Assembly (NCBI RefSeq): GCF_051175565.1
Contig: NZ_CP195105.1
Location: forward strand, 1,736,001-1,800,000
Reading direction: 5' to 3'
DNA length: 64,000 nt
Source: Daejeonia sp002484105
GTDB taxonomy: Bacteria; Bacteroidota; Bacteroidia; Flavobacteriales; Weeksellaceae
Positions within the stretch are counted from its first letter, which is position 1, and every line of letters begins with the position of its first letter. Below the pieces are notes generated by a model, which did no database searches, was not told the DNA's origin, and saw only the letters and a program-made list of their open reading frames with translations. Position numbers and translations under genes: made by a program. Positions 7,434 through 15,098 of this stretch are shown here, in pieces.

Positions 7434-8483
7434 ATGAAAACATCTGATTTTAATTTCGATCTGCCGCACGAACTTCTGGCAGAACACCCTTCCTCAAACA
7501 GAGACGAAGCCCGCCTGATGGTTCTGAACCGTAAAGACCAGACCATAGAGCACAAACTCTTCAAAGACGTTATTGACTATTTCGACGAAAAAGATCTTTT
7601 CATTTTCAACAATACCAAAGTTTTCCCGGCAAGGCTCTACGGTAATAAAGAAAAAACCGGAGCCAAAATCGAAGTATTCCTGCTGCGCGAGCTGGACAAG
7701 GAAACCCGGGTATGGGATGTGCTGGTAGATCCTGCAAGAAAAATCCGTATCGGAAATAAACTTTTCTTCACCGAAGACGAGTCACTGGTAGCAGAGGTTA
7801 TTGACAATACTACCTCACGTGGAAGAACCCTGAGATTTCTTTTTGACGGATCTTATGAAGAATTCCGCGCCAAACTGAAAGAACTGGGCGAAACGCCGCT
7901 TCCGAAATACATCAAAAGGGCTGTAGAACCGGAAGATGCCGAAAGATACCAGACCATCTATGCCAAAGTTGAAGGCGCCGTCGCAGCACCCACTGCCGGC
8001 CTGCACTTCTCCAGACACCTGATGAAACGTCTCGAAATCAAAGGAATTGATTTTGCAGAAATCACACTTCATGTCGGTTTGGGAACTTTCAACCCGATTG
8101 AAGTAGAAGATCTTTCCAAACATAAAATGGAAAGTGAAGAAGTCATTATAGACTCCCAAAATGCCGAAATCATCAACCGTGCCGTTGAAGAGAAAAGAAG
8201 AGTATGCGCCGTAGGAACTACTGTTATGAGAGCACTGGAAACTTCTGTTTCTTCCAACAGAAAAATAGGCCCTTATCATGGCTGGACCAATAAATTCATC
8301 TATCCGCCGCACGATTTTGGTGTTGCCAATACGATGATTACCAATTTCCATACGCCCAAATCTACCCTCATTATGATGATTGCCGCGTTTGCAGGAAAAG
8401 ATTTCGTCATGCATGCGTATGAAGAAGCCATCAAGGAGAAATATAAATTTTACTCCTATGGGGATGCCATGCTGATTTTGTAA
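7434..8483 (+). CDS. queA: tRNA preQ1 S-adenosylmethionine ribosyltransferase-isomerase
   Basis: Transfers and isomerises the ribosyl group of S-adenosylmethionine onto preQ1 in the wobble position of tRNA, giving epoxyqueuosine. The full 349-residue protein is present. Recognisable patches are the N-terminal FDLPHELLAEHPSSNRDEARLM, LFIFNNTKVFPARLYG, GAVAAPTAGLHFS, ITLHVGLGTFNPIEVEDLSKHKM and TMITNFHTPKSTLIMMIAAFAG near the C-terminus. A strong promoter lies 40 bases upstream. No other queuosine gene is next to it. Confidence 0.95.
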   Translation: MKTSDFNFDLPHELLAEHPSSNRDEARLMVLNRKDQTIEHKLFKDVIDYFDEKDLFIFNNTKVFPARLYGNKEKTGAKIEVFLLRELDKETRVWDVLVDPARKIRIGNKLFFTEDESLVAEVIDNTTSRGRTLRFLFDGSYEEFRAKLKELGETPLPKYIKRAVEPEDAERYQTIYAKVEGAVAAPTAGLHFSRHLMKRLEIKGIDFAEITLHVGLGTFNPIEVEDLSKHKMESEEVIIDSQNAEIINRAVEEKRRVCAVGTTVMRALETSVSSNRKIGPYHGWTNKFIYPPHDFGVANTMITNFHTPKSTLIMMIAAFAGKDFVMHAYEEAIKEKYKFYSYGDAMLIL

Positions 8484-8509
8484 AAAATCAGTAATCAACC
8501 AAAGATTTT

Positions 8510-8588
8510 AGAGCCTGTTGAAATTTTATTGCAGGAAAATTTATTTTTTTTTGAAATGGATTTTTTGCTTCATTTTTTTAAAGGCTCT
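8510..8588. repeat. 79-base MITE-like inverted-repeat element
   Basis: It begins AGAGCCTGTTGAAATTTTAT and ends AAAGGCTCT, so its termini are inverted repeats. Positions 1-65 closely match 4945-5010, including GGATTTTTTGCTTCAT. It looks like a shortened, internally deleted version of the roughly 200-base element there. It sits in the queA-rlmN gap and could fold into a hairpin in RNA, possibly acting as a terminator for queA. Confidence 0.65.
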
Positions 8589-8657
8589 GAAATTTAAGAT
8601 GAAATGCACAGCCCTTGTTTTTGATCCACATTCTGTCATCTGAATAATTTACATTTT

Positions 8658-9695
8658 TTGAAAGACATCCGTACTTTATCTTTGGACCAGCTGACCGATT
8701 ATTTTAAAGAAATCGGTGATAAACCCTTCCGTGCGAAGCAGGTTTACGACTGGCTGTGGAGCAAGAATCTCCATTCTTTTGATGAGATGACGAATCTTTC
8801 CAAAAATCTGCGCGATCAACTTTCACAGGACTTTGTCATCAATCCGGTTTCTGTAGATCTGCTGCAGAAATCTTCTGACGGTACCATTAAAAACGGTGTC
8901 CGGCTGCACGACGGCCTGATGGTGGAATCTGTCCTGATCCCCACAGAAACCCGCACCACAGCCTGTGTCTCTTCACAGGTGGGATGTTCTCTGAACTGCG
9001 AATTCTGTGCGACGGCAAAACTCAAGAGAATGCGAAACCTTGAGGTGGCAGAAATTGTCGATCAGGTAGCACTTATCGACCGGCAAAGCAGGCTGTATTT
9101 TGAGCGGCCTCTGTCAAATATCGTATTTATGGGGATGGGCGAGCCTATGATGAACTACAAAAATGTCGTGGAAGCCGTCCGCAAAATCACACAACCAGAA
9201 GGTCTTGGCATGTCGCCGAGAAGGATTACTGTTTCAACCTCCGGAATTCCCAAAATGATCAGAATGCTGGCCGATGACCAGCTGAAGGTGAAGCTTGCAC
9301 TCTCTCTGCATTCCGCTATCGAAAGCAAACGCAACGAAATCATGCCGTTTTCTTCTAAATTTCCGTTGACGGAGATTATGGAGGCACTGCAATACTGGTA
9401 TCAGCAAACCGGCTCTGTGATTACGTTTGAATACTGTGTCTGGAAAGGAATCAATGATGGGGATGAAGATATACGTGCCTTGATCCGATACTGTCGTCAG
9501 GTGCCCTCCAAGGTAAATCTGATTCAGTATAATCCGATTGGGGAAGGTAAATTTGACCATCGGAATGTGAAAGCGGAAGAAAAATACGTCCGCGAACTCG
9601 AAAAAGCGGGCATCACCATTATGGTTCGCAAAAGCCGGGGTGGCGATATCGATGCCGCCTGTGGACAGCTTGCTAACAAATCTGCCGAAAGATAA
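8658..9695 (+). CDS. rlmN: 23S rRNA/tRNA adenine-C2 methyltransferase (radical SAM)
   Basis: Methylates A2503 of 23S rRNA and A37 of some tRNAs. The radical-SAM cluster motif is C110-x3-C114-x2-C117 (GCSLNCEFCATAKL). The catalytic cysteine region near the C-terminus reads GGDIDAACGQL, and VFMGMGEPMMNY is the conserved RlmN patch. The TTG at 8658 is taken as start because MKDIRTLSLDQLTDYF is the usual N-terminus and no in-frame ATG gives it; 345 residues is the normal length. The next gene starts only 6 bases after the stop, so the two may be cotranscribed. Confidence 0.93.
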   Translation: MKDIRTLSLDQLTDYFKEIGDKPFRAKQVYDWLWSKNLHSFDEMTNLSKNLRDQLSQDFVINPVSVDLLQKSSDGTIKNGVRLHDGLMVESVLIPTETRTTACVSSQVGCSLNCEFCATAKLKRMRNLEVAEIVDQVALIDRQSRLYFERPLSNIVFMGMGEPMMNYKNVVEAVRKITQPEGLGMSPRRITVSTSGIPKMIRMLADDQLKVKLALSLHSAIESKRNEIMPFSSKFPLTEIMEALQYWYQQTGSVITFEYCVWKGINDGDEDIRALIRYCRQVPSKVNLIQYNPIGEGKFDHRNVKAEEKYVRELEKAGITIMVRKSRGGDIDAACGQLANKSAER

Positions 9696-9701
9696 AACGA
9701 A

Positions 9702-10421
9702 ATGTTCAGCCATCAGGGAAAAACACGGACCAATCTTCATAATCTGGAACTGGCTTCGCTGCTTTCTTTTGTTGCCGGGCTTGTTAATGTAGTCGGGTTT
9801 ATGGCCGTCCGGAAGCTTACGACGAATGTTACCGGTCATTTTGCCTATTTTATAGACGAGGCCTTCCGGATGAATTTTTCCGGGGCTTTTCATATTGCAT
9901 TATTTGTATTTTTCTTTTTTCTCGGTGCTTTCTGTTCCAATTTTATGGTCGAGGTATATTCCCGGTTTCGGGAAAGCATGATCTATGTGGTACCTACGCT
10001 TGCCGAAGCCTTGATTCTGTTGGTGCTGGCATTTCTCGGATCTTATATTGCTGCGTATGAGCCGGATTATGTTGCATTCTGTCTGCTCTTTGCAATGGGA
10101 ATGCAGAATTCTCTTGTAACCAGTATCTCGCATTCGGTTGTGCGTACAACGCATCTTACAGGGCTTTTTACCGATATGGGAATTGAATTTTCGCAGCTGT
10201 TTTTCTATCATGATAAAGAAAACCGGAGAAAACTTTTCCGTTCTATACGACTGAGGCTGACGATTATCTGGCTTTTTTTCTTTGGTGGCGTTGCGGGGGG
10301 AATTCTGTATCCGTATTTTGGCATGAAAACACTTCTTTTTGGCGCCCTGATCCTGCTGGGAGGCCTTGCTTTTGATTTTATCAAAATTCAGTTGCTGTTG
10401 CATAAAAGAAGATCAAACTGA
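9702..10421 (+). CDS. YoaK/DUF1275 family membrane protein
   Basis: Integral membrane protein of 239 residues with about six hydrophobic segments (roughly 17-35, 60-80, 93-115, 121-145, 185-205, 208-230). The N-terminal LSFVAGLVNVVGFMAV and NVTGHFAYF, and the central CLLFAMGMQNSLVTSISHSVVRTTHLTGLFTDMG, are the conserved DUF1275 signatures. The family is widespread and its function is not established. It follows rlmN by 6 bases and its reading frame runs close to the next gene's signal sequence. Confidence 0.85.
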   Translation: MFSHQGKTRTNLHNLELASLLSFVAGLVNVVGFMAVRKLTTNVTGHFAYFIDEAFRMNFSGAFHIALFVFFFFLGAFCSNFMVEVYSRFRESMIYVVPTLAEALILLVLAFLGSYIAAYEPDYVAFCLLFAMGMQNSLVTSISHSVVRTTHLTGLFTDMGIEFSQLFFYHDKENRRKLFRSIRLRLTIIWLFFFGGVAGGILYPYFGMKTLLFGALILLGGLAFDFIKIQLLLHKRRSN

Positions 10422-10440
10422 TGTGTTATATTTGCTGGAT

Positions 10441-11319
10441 ATGAAAAAATTAATGGTCTTGCTCCTGCTGTTTTCAGGATTGCTTTTTCAGGCTCAGAAA
10501 GCAGTGAAATTCCACTTGAAACCTTACCGTATCGCGGTTCTTTCGGATTCACTCTCCGAATCTTCAGGACTCAATTTTTTTGGGGAACATCTTTTTACCT
10601 TTAATGACAGTGGCAATACTTCCGAACTTTTTCAGATTGATCCCAGGAATGGGCGTATCCTCAGGGTTCTTCAGACCGGTTTGCACAATACCGACTGGGA
10701 AGCATTGACGAATGACGGGCAAAACTTCTATATCGGCGATTTTGGCAACAATGGAGGTGCACGAAAAGATCTTAAAATTTATAAAATTCCTTTTTCCGGA
10801 GAAAATATTGAAAAGGATTCAGCTAAAAGCATCCGCTTTCATTATCCTGATCAGGAAGACTTTACATTTCGGAATATCAATATTGATTTTGATGCAGAGG
10901 CCATGGTTTTTCTGAACGGCAAAATCCATATTTTTTCAAAAGCCTGGAAATCCGGCATTATTGCGCACTATATTCTCGATCCCGGTATAGAAGGTGAGCA
11001 GACTGCGGAGAAAACCGAGACGTTTCCTGCCAATTTTGTTGTGACAGATGCGTCTTTCTACAACGGTAAACTCTATCTCGTGGGGTATAACAAAAAAATG
11101 CAAGTCTACCTGATGATCTTCAGGGAAGGGGTAAAGAATGAATTTTTCGGTTCCCAACCGCAGAAATACCACCTTGGCAATACGCTGTCGCTGGGCCAGA
11201 TTGAGGGAATTTCGGTAGACGATAGCGGTATCTATTTTTCTGGAGAACGTTTCCATACTCCTTTGGGAAGTGCACCGCAATGTCTTTATTTTGTGCCAGA
11301 AGCCCGGCTTGCACCTTGA
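10441..11319 (+). CDS. Secreted protein of unknown function, likely beta-propeller
   Basis: 292 residues with a cleavable signal peptide (MKKLMVLLLLFSGLLFQAQ). The ATG at 10441 is preferred over an upstream in-frame start inside the previous gene because it begins exactly at the signal. The body has repeated short beta-rich segments with Gly-Asp turns (TFNDSGNTSELFQID, FYIGDFGNNGGARKDLKIYKI, EGISVDDSGIYFSGERF), resembling SdiA-regulated or NHL-type propellers. I do not recognise a specific enzyme family. It starts 19 bases after the DUF1275 gene and probably shares its transcript. Confidence 0.7.
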   Translation: MKKLMVLLLLFSGLLFQAQKAVKFHLKPYRIAVLSDSLSESSGLNFFGEHLFTFNDSGNTSELFQIDPRNGRILRVLQTGLHNTDWEALTNDGQNFYIGDFGNNGGARKDLKIYKIPFSGENIEKDSAKSIRFHYPDQEDFTFRNINIDFDAEAMVFLNGKIHIFSKAWKSGIIAHYILDPGIEGEQTAEKTETFPANFVVTDASFYNGKLYLVGYNKKMQVYLMIFREGVKNEFFGSQPQKYHLGNTLSLGQIEGISVDDSGIYFSGERFHTPLGSAPQCLYFVPEARLAP

Positions 11320-11348
11320 AAAAAGTTCATTTTCTATAATAAAAAAAC

Positions 11349-11356
11349 TATCTTTG
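11349..11356 (+). promoter_or_regulatory. Candidate -7 element of the polyprenyl synthase gene
   Basis: TATCTTTG matches TAnnTTTG exactly and lies 34 bases before the GTG start at 11391. No convincing -33 box was found. Confidence 0.5.
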
Positions 11357-11390
11357 TGCGATAGTTACAACCCCCATTTAATTCACAGAA

Positions 11391-12368
11391 GTGCCTAATA
11401 TTGTAGAAGAAATCAAGCGTCCCATCAATGCCGAAATGAAACTTTTTGAACAGAAGTTTTATCAGTCGATGCAGAGCAATGTGCCGCTTCTGGACAAAGT
11501 TACCAGATTTATTGTCACCACCAAAGGCAAGCAGATGCGTCCGATGTTTGTATTTCTTTGTGCACGGCTCCTTGGGGAAGTCAACGAAAAAACGTATCGA
11601 GGCGCTTCGATGATTGAGCTGATCCATACGGCAACGCTTGTACATGACGATGTAGTGGATGAGAGTTTCAAACGTCGCAATTTTTTTTCGATCAACGCTT
11701 TGTGGAAAAATAAAATTGCCGTCCTTGTGGGCGATTATCTGCTTTCAAAATCCGTATTGCTGTCTACCGACAACAAAGATTACGATCTGCTATCTGTGAT
11801 TTCGCGTACAATCCGTGAGATGAGTGAAGGTGAGCTTCTCCAGCTTGAAAAAGCCCGTAAACTGGACATTACCGAAGACGTTTACTATGAAATAATCCGT
11901 CAGAAAACCGCAACTTTAATTGCAGCATGCTGCCAGATCGGGGTTCTATCCAATAATGCCAGTGAAGATATTTCTGAGAAAATGAAACAGTTCGGGACCT
12001 ATACCGGACTTGCCTTTCAGATTAAAGATGACCTGTTCGACTATCTGAGTTCCAATATTATCGGCAAACCGGTGGGTATCGATATTAAGGAGCAGAAGAT
12101 GACGCTTCCGCTGATTTATACGCTGCGTACTGCAAAAGAAAAAGACCGCAGATATTTTTTCAATACCATCAAACGTTACAACAACGATCAGAAAAGGGTG
12201 AAGGAACTGATAGCATTTGTTAAAAATTCGGGTGGACTGGATTATGCGATTGGGGTGATGAAAGATTTCCAGGGCAAAGCCAAAGCAATTCTCGACGAAT
12301 TTCCCGATTCTGAGGCGCGCCGCTCATTGCATCTGATGCTCGATTACGTCATCGAGCGTAAGTTTTAG
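11391..12368 (+). CDS. ispB: Long-chain polyprenyl diphosphate synthase
   Basis: Adds isopentenyl units to an allylic diphosphate to make the side chain of menaquinone. The first aspartate-rich motif is LVHDDVVDES (D86, D87, D90) and the second KDDLFDY (D213, D214, D217), followed by GKPVGIDIKEQKMTLPLIY. The small spacing in the first motif and the 325-residue length fit octaprenyl/heptaprenyl synthases rather than short-chain enzymes; exact product length cannot be read from sequence. The start is GTG (MPNIVEEIKRPINAEM). It converges on the TPR-AraC regulator with 3 bases between the stop codons. Confidence 0.92.
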   Translation: MPNIVEEIKRPINAEMKLFEQKFYQSMQSNVPLLDKVTRFIVTTKGKQMRPMFVFLCARLLGEVNEKTYRGASMIELIHTATLVHDDVVDESFKRRNFFSINALWKNKIAVLVGDYLLSKSVLLSTDNKDYDLLSVISRTIREMSEGELLQLEKARKLDITEDVYYEIIRQKTATLIAACCQIGVLSNNASEDISEKMKQFGTYTGLAFQIKDDLFDYLSSNIIGKPVGIDIKEQKMTLPLIYTLRTAKEKDRRYFFNTIKRYNNDQKRVKELIAFVKNSGGLDYAIGVMKDFQGKAKAILDEFPDSEARRSLHLMLDYVIERKF

Positions 12369-12371
12369 AGG

Positions 12372-14099
12372 TTACTCGGATCTGAATTTCTCCTGCATCA
12401 TTTTGATAAAATAGGAAGGTTTCAGGTGGTATTTTTTCTGGAAGTTGTCCGAGAAGCTTTCTGTATTGCCGAAACCACATATTCTGGACAGTTCCTTTAC
12501 ATCCAGAGTCAGATAAGTGGAGTCGTTCTTCATAAGGTTGACAATATATTCCAAACGCAAATCATTGACGTAATTTGTGAAATTTTTACCTTTATAAGTA
12601 TTGATTATTTTTGAAAAATAGGTACTGTTTGTTTCGAATTTCTCAATGAGGTGTTTTTGCGTAAGCATAGGATTAAGATATTCTTCACTTTCCTCAAAAT
12701 GTTTCATTTGGTTGAGGATTTTCTGTACAAATGCAGGGTTTAGCCCGGAAATTTTGTTGTAGTAGTCAAAGTCAAAACTTTCATCGGAGGATGCAGGGGT
12801 GTCTCCGGGAAATTCTGTATGCGGCTGTTGTTCTTTTTCGGCAGAATCCTTTATAATCTGATCAAAACGCTTTTTGTATTTTTTCTTCAGACGGATGTAC
12901 CAGATACCAAAAACTACCGTAATCAACGTGCTTGTGGAAATCACAAAAATCAGCAGGATATTCTGCAGACGCAGATCATTTTCAATTTTATTTTTTTCCG
13001 AAATCAGTTTTTGGGTATCATATTCCTTGTTGATTTTGGGATACAGATAGCGGAAATTTTTCTCATAGGATTTGTCCAGAACCATCAGTTTGTTGATATA
13101 GTCCAGTTGTTTGTCTTTATTGCCGACAGAGTCGTTGTATTTAATAAGGATTTCGTATGCATTACGGAACTGCGGGTCCAGTTTTCCGGTCTGGGTATAC
13201 TGGCGGTCTACCTCTTCCAGATATTTTACTGCGAGGCTGCGCCGCTGCATTTTCCAGTAGGTCATCCCGAGAAAATAAACCTCCGTAAGATGTGGCCACT
13301 GGTCGTTGTACTGTTTCAGAGCTTCCAGAAGTTTATGTTCTGCCAGTGGATAATTTCGGGAATAGAAAGCATCTGTACCTTCGGATGAGATAAAATAAGG
13401 AATAAACTGAGGCAGATTGTTTTTTTTCAGATAGCTTATTCCTTCACGGATCAGCGCTTCGTTCTCTTTCTGCCTGCCGATCCGCGTGTTGGAGTCGATG
13501 TAGCTCATCAGCGAATATATATAATAGGTACGATAGTCTTTCCCGACCTCATCATTATTGATATTTTTTTTAAAAAACTCCAGGCACGATTTCAGTTCTT
13601 TATTGGCATCCAGGTACTGACCGAGATAAATTTTGTTTTGTGCAATCAGGTAGATGGTTTTGAATGTGCTGTAGGCATCGCCGAGTTCACTCGAATAGCG
13701 GTTGGCAATGAGGATATCGTCAAGAGCTTTTTCGTAATAGGTTTCGTTCATGTAGATCACGCCACGGTTGATGTAGGCACTGGTCAGCAACTTCCGGTTT
13801 CCTGAGATTTTTCCGATTTCAAGTGCGCTGTCAGAATATTTGATGTTTTTGGGAGAACTGGAAAAATTGCTGGCATACCGGTACGCATAAACAAGTGTTT
13901 CGTAGTTCTTTTCCCGCTTTGATTTTTGGATGTAGAGATGGATGTATTTCCACATTTGCTGTGGCTCGTTATGCAGGCTGTCAATTTTTTTTTCAATTTC
14001 TGCAAAGCTCAGTGTTGATTTTATAGGTTGCTGGGCAGGAATCAGCCCAAAACAGAGTATGAAAAGGGCTGTGAATATTATTTTATTGGTTATCAGCAT
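12372..14099 (-). CDS. Membrane-tethered TPR regulator with AraC-type DNA-binding domain
   Basis: 575-residue one-component regulator. It has an N-terminal signal/anchor (residues 1-23, ending LIPAQQ) and helical TPR-like repeats over about 30-350 predicted in the periplasm. A transmembrane helix at about 380-402 (ILLIFVISTSTLITVVFGIWYI) is followed by KKKYKKR, and the cytoplasmic AraC-type helix-turn-helix pair lies at about 475-570 (TYFSKIINTYKGKNFTNYVNDLRL, then ELSRICGFGNTESFSDNFQKKY). This layout is typical of Flavobacteriia; the signals sensed are mostly unknown. It is divergent from the small lipoprotein at 14270. A direct repeat between the two genes is a candidate binding site. Confidence 0.88.
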   Translation of the reverse strand: MLITNKIIFTALFILCFGLIPAQQPIKSTLSFAEIEKKIDSLHNEPQQMWKYIHLYIQKSKREKNYETLVYAYRYASNFSSSPKNIKYSDSALEIGKISGNRKLLTSAYINRGVIYMNETYYEKALDDILIANRYSSELGDAYSTFKTIYLIAQNKIYLGQYLDANKELKSCLEFFKKNINNDEVGKDYRTYYIYSLMSYIDSNTRIGRQKENEALIREGISYLKKNNLPQFIPYFISSEGTDAFYSRNYPLAEHKLLEALKQYNDQWPHLTEVYFLGMTYWKMQRRSLAVKYLEEVDRQYTQTGKLDPQFRNAYEILIKYNDSVGNKDKQLDYINKLMVLDKSYEKNFRYLYPKINKEYDTQKLISEKNKIENDLRLQNILLIFVISTSTLITVVFGIWYIRLKKKYKKRFDQIIKDSAEKEQQPHTEFPGDTPASSDESFDFDYYNKISGLNPAFVQKILNQMKHFEESEEYLNPMLTQKHLIEKFETNSTYFSKIINTYKGKNFTNYVNDLRLEYIVNLMKNDSTYLTLDVKELSRICGFGNTESFSDNFQKKYHLKPSYFIKMMQEKFRSE

Positions 14100-14153
14100 T
14101 TTGTATTTCTATGTAGACTTTATACCGCCTGAGTTTTACAATATTACTGCAAA

Positions 14154-14212
14154 TTTTTAAAAATTCCCCGTAAAAATTTATGAATTTCCTGTAATTTTTT
14201 AAAAATTCCCGG
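14154..14212. promoter_or_regulatory. Direct repeat, candidate operator of the TPR-AraC regulator
   Basis: TTTTTAAAAATTCCCCG (14154-14170) and TTTTTAAAAATTCCCGG (14196-14212) differ at one position and are 42 bases apart, four helical turns. They sit between the regulator (start 14099, minus) and the lipoprotein gene (start 14270, plus). AraC-family proteins often bind direct repeats. The link to this regulator is inference from position. Confidence 0.45.
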
Positions 14213-14220
14213 TTCTGAAA

Positions 14221-14253
14221 TTTGTATCCGGCAGGCCAGAACTTCTATGTTTG
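14221..14253 (+). promoter_or_regulatory. Promoter of the small lipoprotein gene
   Basis: TTTG at 14221-14224 and TATGTTTG at 14246-14253, 21 bases apart, fit the Bacteroidetes -33/-7 pattern. The start codon follows 16 bases later. The second copy of the direct repeat ends 8 bases upstream of the -33 box, a position suited to activation. Confidence 0.55.
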
Positions 14254-14269
14254 TCAAAACTAACAGACC

Positions 14270-14476
14270 ATGAAAAAATTACTTTACACACTCACCGCCT
14301 GCGCCTCTGTTCTGATGCTGAATGGATGCCGGCAGCAGGAAGAATTTAATGATGAAGATACCGCCAATCTTCAACTCATAAAAAAAGGAAGTGATGCTTC
14401 TGCTACCGATGGAAACAATGCAGGGGATTTTAATGAGCATCATGACGGAGACCCAATACCACCGCCAAAAAAATAA
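14270..14476 (+). CDS. Small lipoprotein of unknown function
   Basis: 68 residues with a lipoprotein signal (MKKLLYTLTACASVLMLNGC, lipid cysteine C20), leaving a mature peptide of about 49 residues. That peptide is rich in Asp, Glu, Asn and Gly and ends in HHDGDPIPPPKK. No domain is recognised. It has its own promoter and a strong terminator (14526-14560), so it is a monocistronic unit. Position opposite the TPR-AraC regulator suggests it is that regulator's target. Confidence 0.7.
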   Translation: MKKLLYTLTACASVLMLNGCRQQEEFNDEDTANLQLIKKGSDASATDGNNAGDFNEHHDGDPIPPPKK

Positions 14477-14525
14477 TTTAGGAAAGGTTATTTAGTTATA
14501 TAAATTTTTTTTCATCATTTGTGTT

Positions 14526-14560
14526 ACTCTTTCTCTGTGGTAGGAGAAAGAGTTTTTTTA
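14526..14560 (+). terminator. Rho-independent terminator of the small lipoprotein gene
   Basis: ACTCTTTCTC (14526-14535) and GAGAAAGAGT (14544-14553) make a perfect 10-bp stem with an 8-base loop, followed by a run of T. Confidence 0.85.
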
Positions 14561-14665
14561 TTGGAAATTTTGAGAAGAGATTCCGTTTCCGGTTCATTAT
14601 TAAGAAATTTTTGTTTGATGAGAAACAGATATCGGCTGCAGGATATTTTTCTTAAGATCATCATT

Positions 14666-14959
14666 TTAGAGGAAAATAATAGAAAGAAAAAGAACAGAAA
14701 CTGTAATGAAGATCAATGCCGTGAGGAAAAGATAATCAGCCAGTTTTTCGTAACGAGGCTGGAGTATTCTGTTTACGGTCCGGATGGCAAGAAAGGAAAA
14801 AATGCAACTCGCGGCAAGACACAGACTGGCGATTCCGGTAGCTTCGTCGATATAGGTCCCATGTGCATAACGGGTAACTTTCAGGGAAGTGATGATCACC
14901 AGGCAGAAACCTAACAGATTGCTGGATGCATTGAGGATATGTGATGATTTCCGTTCCAT
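14666..14959 (-). CDS. Small membrane protein of unknown function
   Basis: 97 residues with three likely membrane helices (about 11-28, 41-60, 75-96). It starts MERKSSHILNASSNLLGFCLVIITSLKVTRYAHGTYIDE, a plausible membrane-protein N-terminus. No named family is recognised. It stands alone between the lipoprotein terminator and the E1 promoter region. The opposing open frame at 14519-14914 on the plus strand has no coding character and is taken as its shadow. Confidence 0.6.
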   Translation of the reverse strand: MERKSSHILNASSNLLGFCLVIITSLKVTRYAHGTYIDEATGIASLCLAASCIFSFLAIRTVNRILQPRYEKLADYLFLTALIFITVSVLFLSIIFL

Positions 14960-15072
14960 TTTTGATTTTTATACAAAGGTAAGGCTTCATTACTTATTTG
15001 TCATTTTTTTAATAGTATTTAGTAAAATTTAAGTTTTCATTAAAGCGTAAATTTCAGGTTGTCAGAAATTAG

Positions 15073-15080
15073 TATATTTG
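15073..15080 (+). promoter_or_regulatory. Candidate -7 element of the E1 gene
   Basis: TATATTTG matches TAnnTTTG exactly. It lies 18 bases before the ATG at 15099, which implies a very short leader and argues against the in-frame start at 15078 that would overlap the promoter. Confidence 0.55.
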
Positions 15081-15098
15081 TGCAAAACTGTCAGAATC

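Noticed and set aside
10366..10440. Upstream start for the secreted propeller-like protein
   Set aside because: It would begin inside the DUF1275 gene and bury the signal peptide; the ATG at 10441 starts the signal exactly.
14519..14914. 131-codon plus-strand gene after the small lipoprotein
   Set aside because: It runs through the terminator hairpin at 14526 and opposes a better membrane-protein frame.
15078..15098. In-frame extension of the E1 protein by seven residues
   Set aside because: The extension overlaps the -7 element TATATTTG at 15073-15080; the ATG at 15099 gives the expected N-terminus.
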